From Candidatus Celerinatantimonas neptuna (GTDB taxonomy: Bacteria > Pseudomonadota > Gammaproteobacteria > Enterobacterales > Celerinatantimonadaceae), in NCBI GenBank assembly GCA_911810475.1, contig OU461276.1:2481501-2545500 (forward strand): 64,000 bases of DNA, written 5' to 3'. Each line of letters starts with the position of its first letter. Position 1 is the first letter of the stretch. Below, in pieces: positions 24,174-33,159 of this stretch. The notes under the pieces were generated by a model. It was given only the letters and a program-made list of their open reading frames with translations. It was not told where the DNA came from and did no database searches. The position numbers were made by a program, and so were the translations under genes.

Positions 24174-24956
24174 TCAATCACTATTCAGTTGCAACAGTGC
24201 GCGATTAAATGTCTCAGCCAGATGCTTACGATGGCCAACGTCAGTCATCATCGTCAGATGTTCACCGGGAATGGAAACAGAATGAATGTTTAAATCCGGT
24301 AATGCATCTTTCCACCCGCCGACTATATCAATCCGCGGCAGATTAACGTTCTTGCGATCGGTCGCGTAGAACTGATAGATTGGGATCTGAATCGGCAATC
24401 GTAACGGCTTATAACCATCCGCAAGTTGTGCAAAGTGATAAATCGCCCTCCATTTGGCGGTGTCCAGTAAGAGGTCTGCATTTGAATCATAGTCCCCTAG
24501 ACCCTGTGCTTTTTTTATTAGTTCGTCAAATTCAGTATCATCAATATTCCTAATTAAAATATCTAATTTATGGCGCTCCGCTTCGGAAGTCATTGCTTTC
24601 GCATGTGCAGTAAAATCCAGCTTAATACTTTGATTTTTGTACGTTAATTTATGGGGTGCGGGTACATCAATGAAACCTAAAAACTCGACGTAGGCATCTT
24701 TACCCATAAGCAAATGGGTGATGGCATAAGCGAGTATCCCGCCGGAAGAATACCCGGCGATTCTATACGGCCCCTGAGGTTGGATTGCCTGGATTAAGGG
24801 AAGCATTCTCTCGGCCATAGCTTCCATCGTGGGGGTATAAGGTTCACCAATAGCCGACCATGGCAGCACGTAGATTGGGCAGCTAACGTGGAGATATTGC
24901 GCCAAGGAAATAACATATGAATAATCACCTAATCCCGAGGGAACAAAAAAGACAGC
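24174..24956 (-). pseudogene. Type I thioesterase domain of an NRPS/PKS, N-terminally truncated by a repeat
   Basis: About 260 residues of an alpha/beta-hydrolase thioesterase of the kind that ends nonribosomal peptide or polyketide assembly lines. It shows a start like VFFVPSGLGDYSYV, the nucleophile elbow IAGYSSGGILAY (Ser), FIDVPAP (Asp region) and the late histidine in IPGEHLTMM. Coding continues in frame upstream of any usable start right up to the palindromic repeat at 24957. The gene has therefore lost its upstream part, which would be the carrier and synthetase domains if it was the end of an assembly line. A TTG at 24905 could start a stand-alone protein lacking the first strand. A stand-alone type II enzyme is an alternative, but the open frame through the junction argues for truncation. 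Confidence 0.75.
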
Positions 24957-24998
24957 AATAATTTAAGCCACCCACGGCATGAACCCAGTGTTAGCAAG
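24957..24998 (+). repeat. Palindromic repeat, type A left half, truncated
   Basis: AATAATTTAAGCCACCCACGG, CATGAACCC, loop, cut after AGCAAG by the next copy. It forms the edge of the thioesterase stub. Confidence 0.85.
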
Positions 24999-25045
24999 AA
25001 TAATTTAGGCCATCCACCTCCTGAGCCCAGTTATATCAAGGGTTC
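24999..25045 (+). repeat. Palindromic repeat, type A left half
   Basis: AATAATTTAGGCCATCCACC, TCCTGAGCCC, loop, GGGTTCATG. Nested head-to-tail behind the truncated copy at 24957. Confidence 0.85.
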
Positions 25046-25269
25046 ATGATTTCCTTTTTTTAATCCTTTGAACATAACAGCCATTTAGTCTCGATTTTCG
25101 AACACAATACGAAGTCCCTGATGAAGGCCTGCCAGTCGGGCGATAAACAGGCCTGTACCCAGAAGAGTAAAGAGCTGGTTGCGTATGAAAAAAGTGTCGG
25201 AGACGACGATGTTGATGCACAGTTTCCGCAATATAGCCTTGGAGGATATGGCCTTTTAGGCATTGATAA
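25046..25269 (+). pseudogene. Pretoxin fragment with leader (copy 4)
   Basis: Leader plus SGDKQACTQKSKELVAYEK-like coding up to the GYGLLGIDK region, matching 15619 onward. It contains a small extra TCCCTGATGAAGG stretch relative to the other copies that disturbs the frame. It ends at AATAATTTAGGCCATATATGG, the collapsed repeat remnant also seen at 20059. Confidence 0.75.
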
Positions 25270-25330
25270 ATAATTTAGGCCATATATGGCTTAATTTTTG
25301 TAATTCCTGCTGTTGGTTATCAGTGTTCAT
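25270..25330 (-). pseudogene. 5' stub of a gene co-transcribed with the haloacid dehalogenase
   Basis: The ATG overlaps the dehalogenase stop (ATGA) and has AAGGAG at ideal distance. Only about 17 codons (MNTDNQQQELQKLSHIWPK) remain before the frame enters the collapsed palindrome. A real downstream operon gene therefore seems to have been cut off by the repeat/pretoxin unit. Its identity is lost. Confidence 0.55.
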
Positions 25331-26016
25331 GTTCTGCTCCTTGTGGCCGGTTGATTGATAATCTGGCTGACAATGTCAGACATGGTGTCCCCGAAAATAT
25401 CCGGCTGCCGGTAGAGCGGGTTATAGGGAGAATGAAGCCGGTTGATATAAGCGGCTTTTAATCCGGCCGTTAGTGCTCCGTGAGTGTCCCAGTCGTGAGT
25501 GGACACAAGACGTAGCTGTGATTTAGGTGTTTGTAAAGTGTCGGCAATAAATTGGTAGGCAACCTGAGCTGGTTTAAATACGTTTCCTGCTTCTACCGAT
25601 ACGATGTCGTCAAATTCATTCATCAATCCGGCGTTGCGGATTTGGGCAGTAATCAAGGTGTGCGATGAATTGGAGAATGCTACGGTTTTATACCCCGAAT
25701 GACGTAGTTCCGTTAGTGCCGCTTTGACGTCGCTATGTGGTTTCAGGCAAGAAAAACAGCCCAGTATGTCGGCTTTTGTTTTGTCTGATAATGGTATTCT
25801 CTGGCGGGATGCAAGCGTATTGAGCGTAATATCACCAAGCTCTGCAAAGTTTGTTTTTACACCAGACAGAACACACACAGTGGACGTGTGTAACAGCATT
25901 GCAAACCAGATATCGGCCATATTTTCATTGTGGAATGTTTTTTTAAATACCGGCTTTAAGGTATCGAGGCTGAGCACCGTCTCATTAATGTCAAACAGAA
26001 TGGTTTCCCGGTTCAT
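25327..26016 (-). CDS. (S)-2-haloacid dehalogenase-like HAD hydrolase (type II)
   Basis: 229 residues of the HAD superfamily with FDINETVL (nucleophile Asp, motif I), FSNSSHTL (motif II), NVFKPAQVAYQF (motif III Lys) and THDWDTHGA (motif IV). The FDxNET and FSNSS forms match haloacid dehalogenases type II rather than sugar phosphatases. Such enzymes hydrolyse 2-haloalkanoates or act promiscuously. ATG 26016 has AGGATTT upstream. A second, truncated gene overlaps its end. It sits between two island repeats and is probably part of the accessory region. Confidence 0.85.
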   Translation of the reverse strand: MNRETILFDINETVLSLDTLKPVFKKTFHNENMADIWFAMLLHTSTVCVLSGVKTNFAELGDITLNTLASRQRIPLSDKTKADILGCFSCLKPHSDVKAALTELRHSGYKTVAFSNSSHTLITAQIRNAGLMNEFDDIVSVEAGNVFKPAQVAYQFIADTLQTPKSQLRLVSTHDWDTHGALTAGLKAAYINRLHSPYNPLYRQPDIFGDTMSDIVSQIINQPATRSRT

Positions 26017-26157
26017 AAATCCTCACTTTTTTCTCTTTGTTTTTGTCACTGGTTGAATATCTATTGTGAGTCGTTACGATTGATTTAAAAATCAAAATAT
26101 TTAGTACTAATAGTCCATAAAAATGGAAATATTATGAAGCGTCCTGAGTCCCTCGAT

Positions 26158-26377
26158 ATAATAGTTTAGGCCACTTACCTTACGATCCTATTGATAGCTA
26201 GGGTTCATGTTTTTCTTTTTTTGAAATCCTGAATGATTAACTGTTCTATTTTTCTATTTGTGGCCGATTTATTTGTTGTTGCCGCGTTCTGGTGTCTGTT
26301 GAAATAGGCTTTCATCTCTGCTAAACGATGCTGAGTGCATCCTCGTTCTTAGTGGGTCTATAGGGTGGCTTGATTTG
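26158..26377 (+). repeat. Diverged full-length copy of the ~220-bp MITE-like element
   Basis: ATAATAGTTTAGGCCACTTACC at the left and TATAGGGTGGCTTGATTTGC at the right. The interior aligns with 22180-22300 (GAATGATTAACTGTTCTA, TTGTTGAAATAGGCTTTCATC). The hairpin core is degenerate. It marks the right limit of the repeat-bearing island. Confidence 0.7.
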
Positions 26378-26384
26378 CTGCTCC

Positions 26385-26545
26385 TTTAGTGGCAGCAAGT
26401 GTCACCTTAGCTTTTTAGCTTTAAATTCGGGAGAGTGGTTTCTACGTTTTCTAGTCATAATCTGCTCCAGTATTTCTGGTACTATCAAAACAGATCAATC
26501 GCTTAAAGTCATGTCCGAAAATTAGGGACTACTTCTGTGTTGTCA
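26385..26545 (-). mobile_element. IS3-family remnant: left end and start of orfA
   Basis: On the minus strand a GTAGTCCCTAATTTTCGGAC end-like sequence is followed by ATG and MTRKRRNHSPEFKAK, the usual start of an IS3-family OrfA. A small internal repeat then breaks the frame before VTLAATKG. The rest of the IS is gone. It abuts the MITE-like copy. Confidence 0.7.
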
Positions 26546-26731
26546 GGTATATCTTTTTTGTTCAAAACGGTGATATATATTGTCGTGTTTATAATCGGGT
26601 AACTCAATTAAACACCGGAAAATTATGGTCAATGGGCAGAGGCTGATTTTTGGCACAAGAAAGTCTTATGTTCCTTTTATGCCGATAGATTTTTATACGA
26701 CGTTCGACTTTCTTATGCATGTTCCGATGGT
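26546..26731. other. Non-coding stretch
   Basis: AT-rich. I see no gene, RNA or repeat here. Confidence 0.4.
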
Positions 26732-27972
26732 TTAACAGCTTGGAGGGTATGTGCCTTGATCCGTGACTAAATGGATTCTGTTGAGATCCCGTTGGATTTG
26801 TTCCTGAGTTCCGGTTAAAGAGCCGATAATAGACCAGTTACTTTCACCGATTTTTGGGACAATAAATCCCATGTTGGCGGCAATATGATGTGATGATTCA
26901 AGCCCGCTGCTTTCAATTCGAAGTAATTTAGCATCTTTGGGCTGACCATATAATATGCCAACGGTTTCGCGGGTATCTTCTGTATTAAAATAGTCCGGAT
27001 CTAAAACCGGCTTGCCAAAGATGCTGATACTAATGACATCGGTGAAGAAGTCAGCCAGTTCAATACCGAATGAATGGGTGATCATTTCTGTCACATTGGT
27101 CCCTCCCGGGCGAGTCATATTGGCATCGATGAGTTTTGCGGTTTCGTTGTCTACCATAAATTCAATATGAAAAAAACCGCGGCTGAAGCCTGATTTTGAG
27201 ACTAGTGTATTAATGGCTTGTTGGCAGGTGTTATATGCTTTGGGGTGCTTTTTTTGCTGATAGGGAAATTCATGGCCTACTTCTGTATTACCGATTTTAG
27301 AGCGTTTGGTTGCACCGATAAAATGTGATTGGTGATTTAGAATATATCCTTCGATACTGATGAGTTCGCCTTTGATAACTTACTGAATAATGTATTGTTC
27401 CGGGTTTAGGTGTTGCGGAATTTTTTTATGGATGATTTGATTTTATCGGCAAATTCAGATGCATCTGTAAAGGTGAAAATGCCTATAGCGCTGGCTGTTA
27501 AGCATGGTCTTGCTATAAATCGTCCGCTATGAGAGTGCTCTATAAATTGTCTAATGAGTGGGAGATACTCTTCGGGCTGATTTTTAAGGTCGATATGAAT
27601 GGATTTTGGGGTATATTCGGGGATGAATTGATTGACGTCGTCTTTGCTTTTTAAACGTAAAATGCTGGGGTCTACACCAGGGATATTAAGTGCCATATTG
27701 ATTTTAGCTATGTTGGCCAGACAACTGTCATTAAAGGTGACAAGTCCGGCAATATTTTGGATGCCAAGTTGTTTGACAATTTCCTGAATTGATTGTGCAT
27801 TGCTTGTCTTGCAATAAATCGCTCTGTTTTTTTAAAGACCAAGGAGAGAATCGGCTCCCTGTGAAATATAATTTATCAGAAAGATGGGCTGATATCCCAT
27901 TTTTTCAATAGCTTCTTTTATAAATACGATACCGAGCATCGATGATTCAACAACTACGATATACTTTTTCAT
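26732..27972 (-). pseudogene. ATP-grasp ligase pseudogene (peptide/amino-acid ligase type)
   Basis: Reading across lesions gives a ~410-residue ATP-grasp protein: a start MKKYIVVVESSMLGIVFIKE, a central GRFIARPCLTASAIG segment, GFFHIEFMVD and the metal/ATP-binding KLIDANMTRPGGTN. The start ATG at 27972 has GAGGA upstream. The frame is broken by a TAA and shift near 27835 and by a stop and shift near 27400. The N(x)RPGG pattern places it with BacD-like or carbamoyl-phosphate-synthase-like ligases that join amino acids. It may once have worked with a natural-product pathway nearby, but it is now dead. Confidence 0.8.
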
Positions 27973-28408
27973 TTTTTCCTCTTTTACCTTATAAGGTCGA
28001 GCAATCTATTGATTGACTCTGTTATGTTGATTTGAATTGGATATAACCTATAACAGAGATATATTTAAATATGAATGAAAACAGATATCAGAGAATATGA
28101 TTTGGCTAATGGTCATAAATAATTTTATAATTCACATATATTATTTATAATTAAATCATTTAATACATTGTGATTATGAAACTTTGTTGTCAATTGCAAT
28201 TGATGATGTTGGCTCTTTGTAATATTTAATAAATTGTTATAGTGGCTTTATCATTTTATAATGATGTGGTTACCAATGTACTGTTGAATAAATAATAAAC
28301 AAAGATTAACTGTCTCTAGAGAAGAAAAATAAGTACCAAAGTTAGCTCTGGTACTTATTATTGATGAAACATGTCTCTGGTGATTAGGACATATGTATTG
28401 ACTGATAT
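27973..28408. other. AT-rich intergenic region
   Basis: About 435 bp of very AT-rich sequence with no coding potential. The only structured feature is the hairpin at 28328-28359. Confidence 0.6.
28328..28359. terminator. Inverted repeat, probable terminator downstream of queH
   Basis: AATAAGTACCA and TGGTACTTATT form an 11-bp stem with a 10-base loop. The A/T-rich flanks would serve as a weak bidirectional terminator for the minus-strand queH transcript. Confidence 0.5.
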
Positions 28409-29101
28409 TCATTGTTTCTCTGGTGATGATGTAGATGCATCGCCATAAAATTGCTGACCGATTTTAATCCGTTGTCGGTTATTGGTTACCCGCCAACGGT
28501 TGGTATCGCGCAAAGAATAGATGCATCCGCAATATTCCTGTTGATAAAATCGTTCTCGTTTGGCCAGTTCAACCATTCGGTTGGCGCCACCTTGTTTTCG
28601 CCAGTTAAATGTCCAGTATTGTAACCCTTCATATCTGGATGCGGCCCGAATTCCACAATCGTTTATTTGATCCATGTTTTTCCAGCGTGAAATACCCAGG
28701 CAACTGGTAAAGGTATCAAATCCATGTTCATGAGCATATAAAGCGGTTCTCTCAAAGCGCATATCAAAACAAGCGGTACAGCGAATGCCTCTTTCCGGCT
28801 CCCATTCCATTCCTTTAACCCGTTCAAACCAGTTATCGGCGTCGTAATCTGCATCAATAAACGGAATGTCAAGTTTTTGGGCAAAACGAATGTTTTCATC
28901 TTTGCGGATTAGATATTCCTTTTCAGGGTGGATATTCGGGTTATAAAAAAACACGGTGACTCTTATGCCAGCGTCGACAAGGCGTTGCATGATATCTCCG
29001 GCGCATGGTGCACAGCAAGAGTGGAGCAACACCTGGTCCGATTCGTTGGGGGCTTCCAGTACAATGGTTTGAGCTTTCGACATAAAGATGAAATTTAACA
29101 A
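28409..29101 (-). CDS. queH: Epoxyqueuosine reductase QueH
   Basis: 230 residues from the first start; the internal ATG (MSKAQTIVL, 29083) is the more likely one. QueH reduces epoxyqueuosine to queuosine in the tRNA wobble position and is the non-homologous replacement of QueG. It has the family's cysteine motifs: [10 protein letters not shown] near the N-terminus, RCTACFDMR, and a C-terminal YCGCIYS, which hold iron-sulfur and metal centres. Length matches the family. It stands alone on the minus strand, between the ATP-grasp pseudogene and ybiT. Confidence 0.93.
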   Translation of the reverse strand: MLNFIFMSKAQTIVLEAPNESDQVLLHSCCAPCAGDIMQRLVDAGIRVTVFFYNPNIHPEKEYLIRKDENIRFAQKLDIPFIDADYDADNWFERVKGMEWEPERGIRCTACFDMRFERTALYAHEHGFDTFTSCLGISRWKNMDQINDCGIRAASRYEGLQYWTFNWRKQGGANRMVELAKRERFYQQEYCGCIYSLRDTNRWRVTNNRQRIKIGQQFYGDASTSSPEKQ

Positions 29102-29375
29102 TGGAAAATAATTATGCTACATAATAGCAACAAAGATGGCTGCAGGGGAAGGTATTCATGAGGGACTGACAGCATCATCTGTCCTTCATTCACCGTACAT
29201 AATACGCTTTGTTTCGGGGGAGGGGGAATAGCACTGACCGACATGATTTTATGTCAAAGAGATTAAATTTTATTCAGAGACTGATGTCAGGATTAAAACC
29301 TGTTAAAATGCGCAGCTCGAAAAAGTTGGCTGGTGCCAATTTTCTATCTGCTTATTATCCAAACTGGGAATTTCT
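29102..29375. other. Intergenic region between divergent queH and ybiT
   Basis: 274 bp expected to hold both promoters. I see no convincing -35/-10 pair or riboswitch. Confidence 0.4.
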
Positions 29376-30971
29376 GTGCTAACAACTGCGAATATCAGCA
29401 TGCAATTTGGCGCCAAGCCATTGTTTGAAGACATTTCAATTAAATTCGGTCATGGTCATCGTTATGGCTTAATTGGCGCAAACGGCTGCGGCAAATCGAC
29501 ATTCATGAAAATATTAAGTGGCGAGCTTGAGCCTTCTTCAGGTTCTGTGGCTTATGACCCTAATGAACGAATTGCCAAGTTAGGCCAGGATCAGTTTGCT
29601 TTTGAAAACTACTCCGTGATCGATACGGTCATTATGGGCCATAAAGAGCTCTGGCAGGTCAAAGAAGAACGGGACCAGATTTATGCGCAACCTGAAATGT
29701 CTGATGAAGATGGCATGCGGGTGGGAGATTTAGAAACTGAATTTGCTGAGATGGATGGCTATTCGGCTGAAGCCAGGGCCGGAGAGATTTTGCTAGGATT
29801 GGGTATCCCTGAAGCACAGCATTTTGGACTCATGAGTGAAATCGCACCGGGTTTGAAGATCCGGGTGCTGCTGGCTCAGGTCTTATTTGCAGAACCGGAT
29901 GTTATGTTACTTGATGAACCGACCAACAACCTGGATATGCATACGATTGCCTGGTTAGAGCAGGTGCTTCAGGCCCGGGATTGTACGATGATTATTATTT
30001 CGCATGACCGTCATTTTCTCAATACCGTGTGTACTCATATGGCTGATTTGGATTACGGTGAATTGCGTCTGTTCCATGGCAATTATGATGAATATATGAT
30101 TGCGGCTGAGCAGGTTCAGGAGCGATTACAGGCCGACAATGCGAAAAAGAAAGCTCAGATTGCGGAGCTTAAAACGTTTGTCAGTCGTTTCTCGGCCAAT
30201 GCATCAAAAGCCCGTCAGGCAACGTCTCGTCAGAAATTGTTAGATAAAATTCAGCTCGAAGAGGTGAAGCCATCCAGCCGTCAATCACCATTTATTCGTT
30301 TTGATCAGGAAAAAGAGTTATTCCGTAATGCATTGGAAGTGACCGGATTAAAACAAGGCTATGGCGATAATATCTTGTTTAATGATGTAGAGTTGATGGT
30401 GGAAGTTGGGGAGCGAATTGCAATTATCGGTCAAAACGGGATCGGTAAATCGACGATGCTGAACACGCTGGCTCAGGTGATGGAACCTATGGCCGGAGAG
30501 ATTAAGTGGTCAGAAAATAGCAATATCGGCTTTTACGCCCAGGATCATGCGCATGAGTTCAGTGATGATATGAATTTGCTGGATTGGATGAGCCAATGGA
30601 AAAACGAAGGCGATGACGAGCAAACCGTTCGTGGTATTTTAGGGCGGATGCTGTTCTCTCAAAATGATATTAAAAAGTCGGTGAAGGTCATTTCTGGTGG
30701 TGAGCAGGGGCGGATGCTGTTTGGTAAGCTGATTATGCAGCAACCGAATATTCTACTGATGGATGAGCCAACCAACCATATGGATATGGAATCCATTGAG
30801 GCGTTAAACCTGGCGCTTGAGAATTTTAAAGGGACGTTGTTGTTTGTTTCCCATGATCGTCAGTTTGTCTCATCTATTGCGACGCGCATTATTGAAATTA
30901 GTGAAGATGGGGTTCATGACTTCCATGGTAGTTATGATGAGTATCTGTCTAAGCAAGGATTAATTGGTTAG
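29376..30971 (+). CDS. ybiT: ABC-F family ATPase YbiT
   Basis: 531 residues beginning at GTG ([11 protein letters not shown]), with the whole sequence following E. coli YbiT. There are two ABC domains with Walker [10 protein letters not shown] and GQNGIGKST and Walker [11 protein letters not shown] and [10 protein letters not shown]. They are joined by the basic linker containing [18 protein letters not shown], and there are no membrane segments. ABC-F proteins bind the ribosomal E site and relieve particular translational stalls. GGGAA lies about six bases before the GTG. It is a conserved core gene and marks the chromosome backbone beside the island. Confidence 0.95.
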   Translation: MLTTANISMQFGAKPLFEDISIKFGHGHRYGLIGANGCGKSTFMKILSGELEPSSGSVAYDPNERIAKLGQDQFAFENYSVIDTVIMGHKELWQVKEERDQIYAQPEMSDEDGMRVGDLETEFAEMDGYSAEARAGEILLGLGIPEAQHFGLMSEIAPGLKIRVLLAQVLFAEPDVMLLDEPTNNLDMHTIAWLEQVLQARDCTMIIISHDRHFLNTVCTHMADLDYGELRLFHGNYDEYMIAAEQVQERLQADNAKKKAQIAELKTFVSRFSANASKARQATSRQKLLDKIQLEEVKPSSRQSPFIRFDQEKELFRNALEVTGLKQGYGDNILFNDVELMVEVGERIAIIGQNGIGKSTMLNTLAQVMEPMAGEIKWSENSNIGFYAQDHAHEFSDDMNLLDWMSQWKNEGDDEQTVRGILGRMLFSQNDIKKSVKVISGGEQGRMLFGKLIMQQPNILLMDEPTNHMDMESIEALNLALENFKGTLLFVSHDRQFVSSIATRIIEISEDGVHDFHGSYDEYLSKQGLIG

Positions 30972-31002
30972 CTCTTTGGGAGATAGGCCCGTGCCAGCGG
31001 GC

Positions 31003-31798
31003 TTACTTAAACACAATGACTTTGTTTTTGCCCTGATTCTTGGCACAGTACATTGCTTTATCTGCTCGGCCTAGTACGTTTGTGACGCCAGAATCGGTGA
31101 GTAGAAATTGTGAAATACCAAAACTCACGGTGACTCTGATGGCCTCTCTTTCGGGAATTTCACATGTGGACGATGCAATGGACAACCGTAAACGATCTGC
31201 CAGACTAAAGGCCTGTTCTAACCCGGTATGAGGGAGAATAATTGCGAATTCTTCCCCCACCTAATCGGCCGAATATATCGCCTTCTCTGAGCTGCTGTGA
31301 GCCGATTTGAGTGACATGTTGGATGATTATCCCCGGTTAAATGGCCTAAATCATCGTTGAAACGTTTGAAATTATCGATATCGAGCATGATCACACTGGT
31401 ATCAAAGTGATAGCGCTTGAATTGGACATGCAGTTCGGCTAAATGGGATAAAAAGTGCCTTCGGCTAAAAATGCCGGTTAGTTCATCATAATCCACTAAT
31501 TGTTTTATTTCTTCTTCTAATTGTATCCGTTTCGTGATGTCTCTGGCATTCCATAAGATGACTGGTTCTTCAGAATGCTTTAATAATAGAGGAGTGACAC
31601 GGCCTTCAAACCAGAATGTTGAATCGGATAACTCGTGGCCTTCAATAAAATAAATATCTTTTGGGTTAAGGGTGTAAGTGATGTATTGAGTCGACTGGCT
31701 GTTCTGGACTTAATGCTTTGCAATAGTCTTATTCTGATTGCTGTGGTTTGACTGTTCATCTGAAACTTTTTTATCTCATGTGTGAGGCTCGAGTTCAT
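31003..31798 (-). pseudogene. PAS-GGDEF diguanylate cyclase, 3' part of a broken gene
   Basis: Conceptual translation gives a PAS segment (FIEGHELSDSTFWFEG, PVILWNARDITKRI) followed by a GGDEF domain with DYDELTGIFSRRHFL, the active-site motif GRLGGEEF and GISQFLL. A one-base shift near 31320 separates the two halves of the domain, so no intact cyclase is made. The N-terminal part is missing at about 31800, where an unrelated methyltransferase fragment begins on the other strand. The sensor fragment at 34456-34988 on the same strand could be its 5' part. Confidence 0.85.
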
Positions 31799-31815
31799 CT
31801 GCTTTTGTTGTTCTA

Positions 31816-32295
31816 ATGATTAATCAATGGGTGGATGTTGTAACAGCAGGGCCGTGCTGGCACTGGTTTAATGCGCCTGAAGTGGCCTGTGAATGCTTAA
31901 GAGTTTTAAAGCCGGGGGGCACTTTAGTTATCTGTCATTTTGATTGGCTGCTTTTACAAGGAAATGTTGTTGAGCTGACAGAATCATTGATTCTTAAACA
32001 TAATCCTCAATGGAAAATGGCTGGTGGAACAGGTTTTTATCCCCGTTGGCTTAGTGATGTGGCATCCGTTGGTTTTTTGCATCTGGAAACATTTAGTTTT
32101 GATTGTCCGGTATCTTATTCTCATGAACGTTGGTGTGGACGTATCCGTGCCAGTGCGGGTGTTCAGGCCAGTCTTGAATTTGAACAGGTACGGCAGTTTG
32201 ATTTAGAGCATCGATGGCTGTTGCAACAGCATTTTCCGCAGGACCCGCTGATTATTCCACATCGGGTTTGGGCGTTGGTCGCCCGAAAACCTTAA
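31816..32295 (+). pseudogene. Class I SAM-dependent methyltransferase, C-terminal fragment
   Basis: About 160 residues corresponding to the second half of a methyltransferase: DVVTAGPCWHWF, CLRVLKPGGTLVICHF, and GGTGFYPRWL. The SAM-binding motif I (GxGxG) that should precede it is absent, because the sequence upstream belongs to the GGDEF pseudogene. The nominal start (MINQW) lies at the junction and has no ribosome binding site. It is probably inactive. It forms the left edge of the 2.6-kb inserted segment. Confidence 0.75.
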
Positions 32296-32314
32296 AATAG
32301 TATAAGGAAAGCAT

Positions 32315-32803
32315 ATGTTGGAATTATCTCAAGCTCAAAAGGAAAGCGACTGGCAACGTGCATCCGTTATGTTGTCACAAACCGTTGAGTGGCTAAATCA
32401 TCAAGGGCAGCCGTTATGGACCAGAAAACAGGTTTCTTTGCCTGAGCTTCAGCAATGTTACCCTCAAGGTTCCTTGTATTTTGCAAAACACGATCAACAG
32501 GTCGTTGGTGTTTTATTTCTCAGTGAGTCAGATTCGGATTATTGGCCGGAATATCAGCAAAGCGATAGTCTTTTTATTCATAAGCTGACCGTTGCCAGAG
32601 ATTATGCCGGGCAACATATCGGGGAAGCCATTTTGCAATGTGTTAAACAGTTTGCCAGAAAAAGCGGGAAAACCTGGCTCCGGTTAGATTGCCATGCCAA
32701 CCGGCCTAAATTAAATGCGTTTTATGAGAAGTCTGGTTTTCAGTTGGTGGACAGGAAAGTCGTTCATTCGCTTGAAGTCTCCCGATATAAGCTTTGTGTC
32801 TGA
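32315..32803 (+). CDS. GNAT-family N-acetyltransferase
   Basis: 162 residues with the GNAT fold signature: LYFAKHDQQVVGVLFL (strands 3-4), LTVARDYAGQHIGEAIL (acetyl-CoA pyrophosphate loop) and FYEKSGFQLVDRK near the C-terminus. ATG 32315 has AAGGAAAG at correct spacing and follows the methyltransferase fragment by 19 bp. Full length and apparently intact. The acceptor is unknown; small-molecule amines or antibiotics are possible. Confidence 0.85.
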   Translation: MLELSQAQKESDWQRASVMLSQTVEWLNHQGQPLWTRKQVSLPELQQCYPQGSLYFAKHDQQVVGVLFLSESDSDYWPEYQQSDSLFIHKLTVARDYAGQHIGEAILQCVKQFARKSGKTWLRLDCHANRPKLNAFYEKSGFQLVDRKVVHSLEVSRYKLCV

Positions 32804-32854
32804 ACCTGTTCGTGTGAGATGTCTTAAAAATAGATGGGGTGAATCAAGTGATAT

Positions 32855-33070
32855 GTGATCGTTATTGGAAAATTCGCCTATAAAAAAGTCTTGGAAATGG
32901 AACATGGTCCTGACGACTCATATTATCTGGGTCATAATATTTTTCATTCTGCAACAAATACTAGACATAGTGTCTCTTTATTTATAAGAGGACCCGCTAT
33001 GAAAGAATCTGCTATTGAGTTGGAAGGAGATACTGGTATTACTTATTATCGGTATTCTCAGCATTGCTGA
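32855..33070 (+). pseudogene. Possible cupin/metal-dependent dioxygenase C-terminal fragment
   Basis: Up to 71 codons from a GTG. The HNIFHSATNTRHSVSLFIRG segment resembles the C-terminal cupin strand pattern of cysteine-dioxygenase-like proteins. It is far too short for a functional cupin and lacks a ribosome binding site. Weakly supported. Confidence 0.35.
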
Positions 33071-33159
33071 ATCCCATGAACAAAGAAAAGATGTTTCTAT
33101 GAGTGTTGCACGGTATAAGTCTCATTCAGATTTCTTATTATTATCTGGAGTCATTATTG

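Noticed and set aside
25724-26056. 110-codon + strand frame
   Set aside because: It is antisense to the well-supported haloacid dehalogenase gene.
12575-26377. Integron cassette array with attC sites
   Set aside because: The palindromes lack integron core sites and no integron integrase is present in the window. Several cassettes are cut inside genes. Only the analogy of layout is kept.
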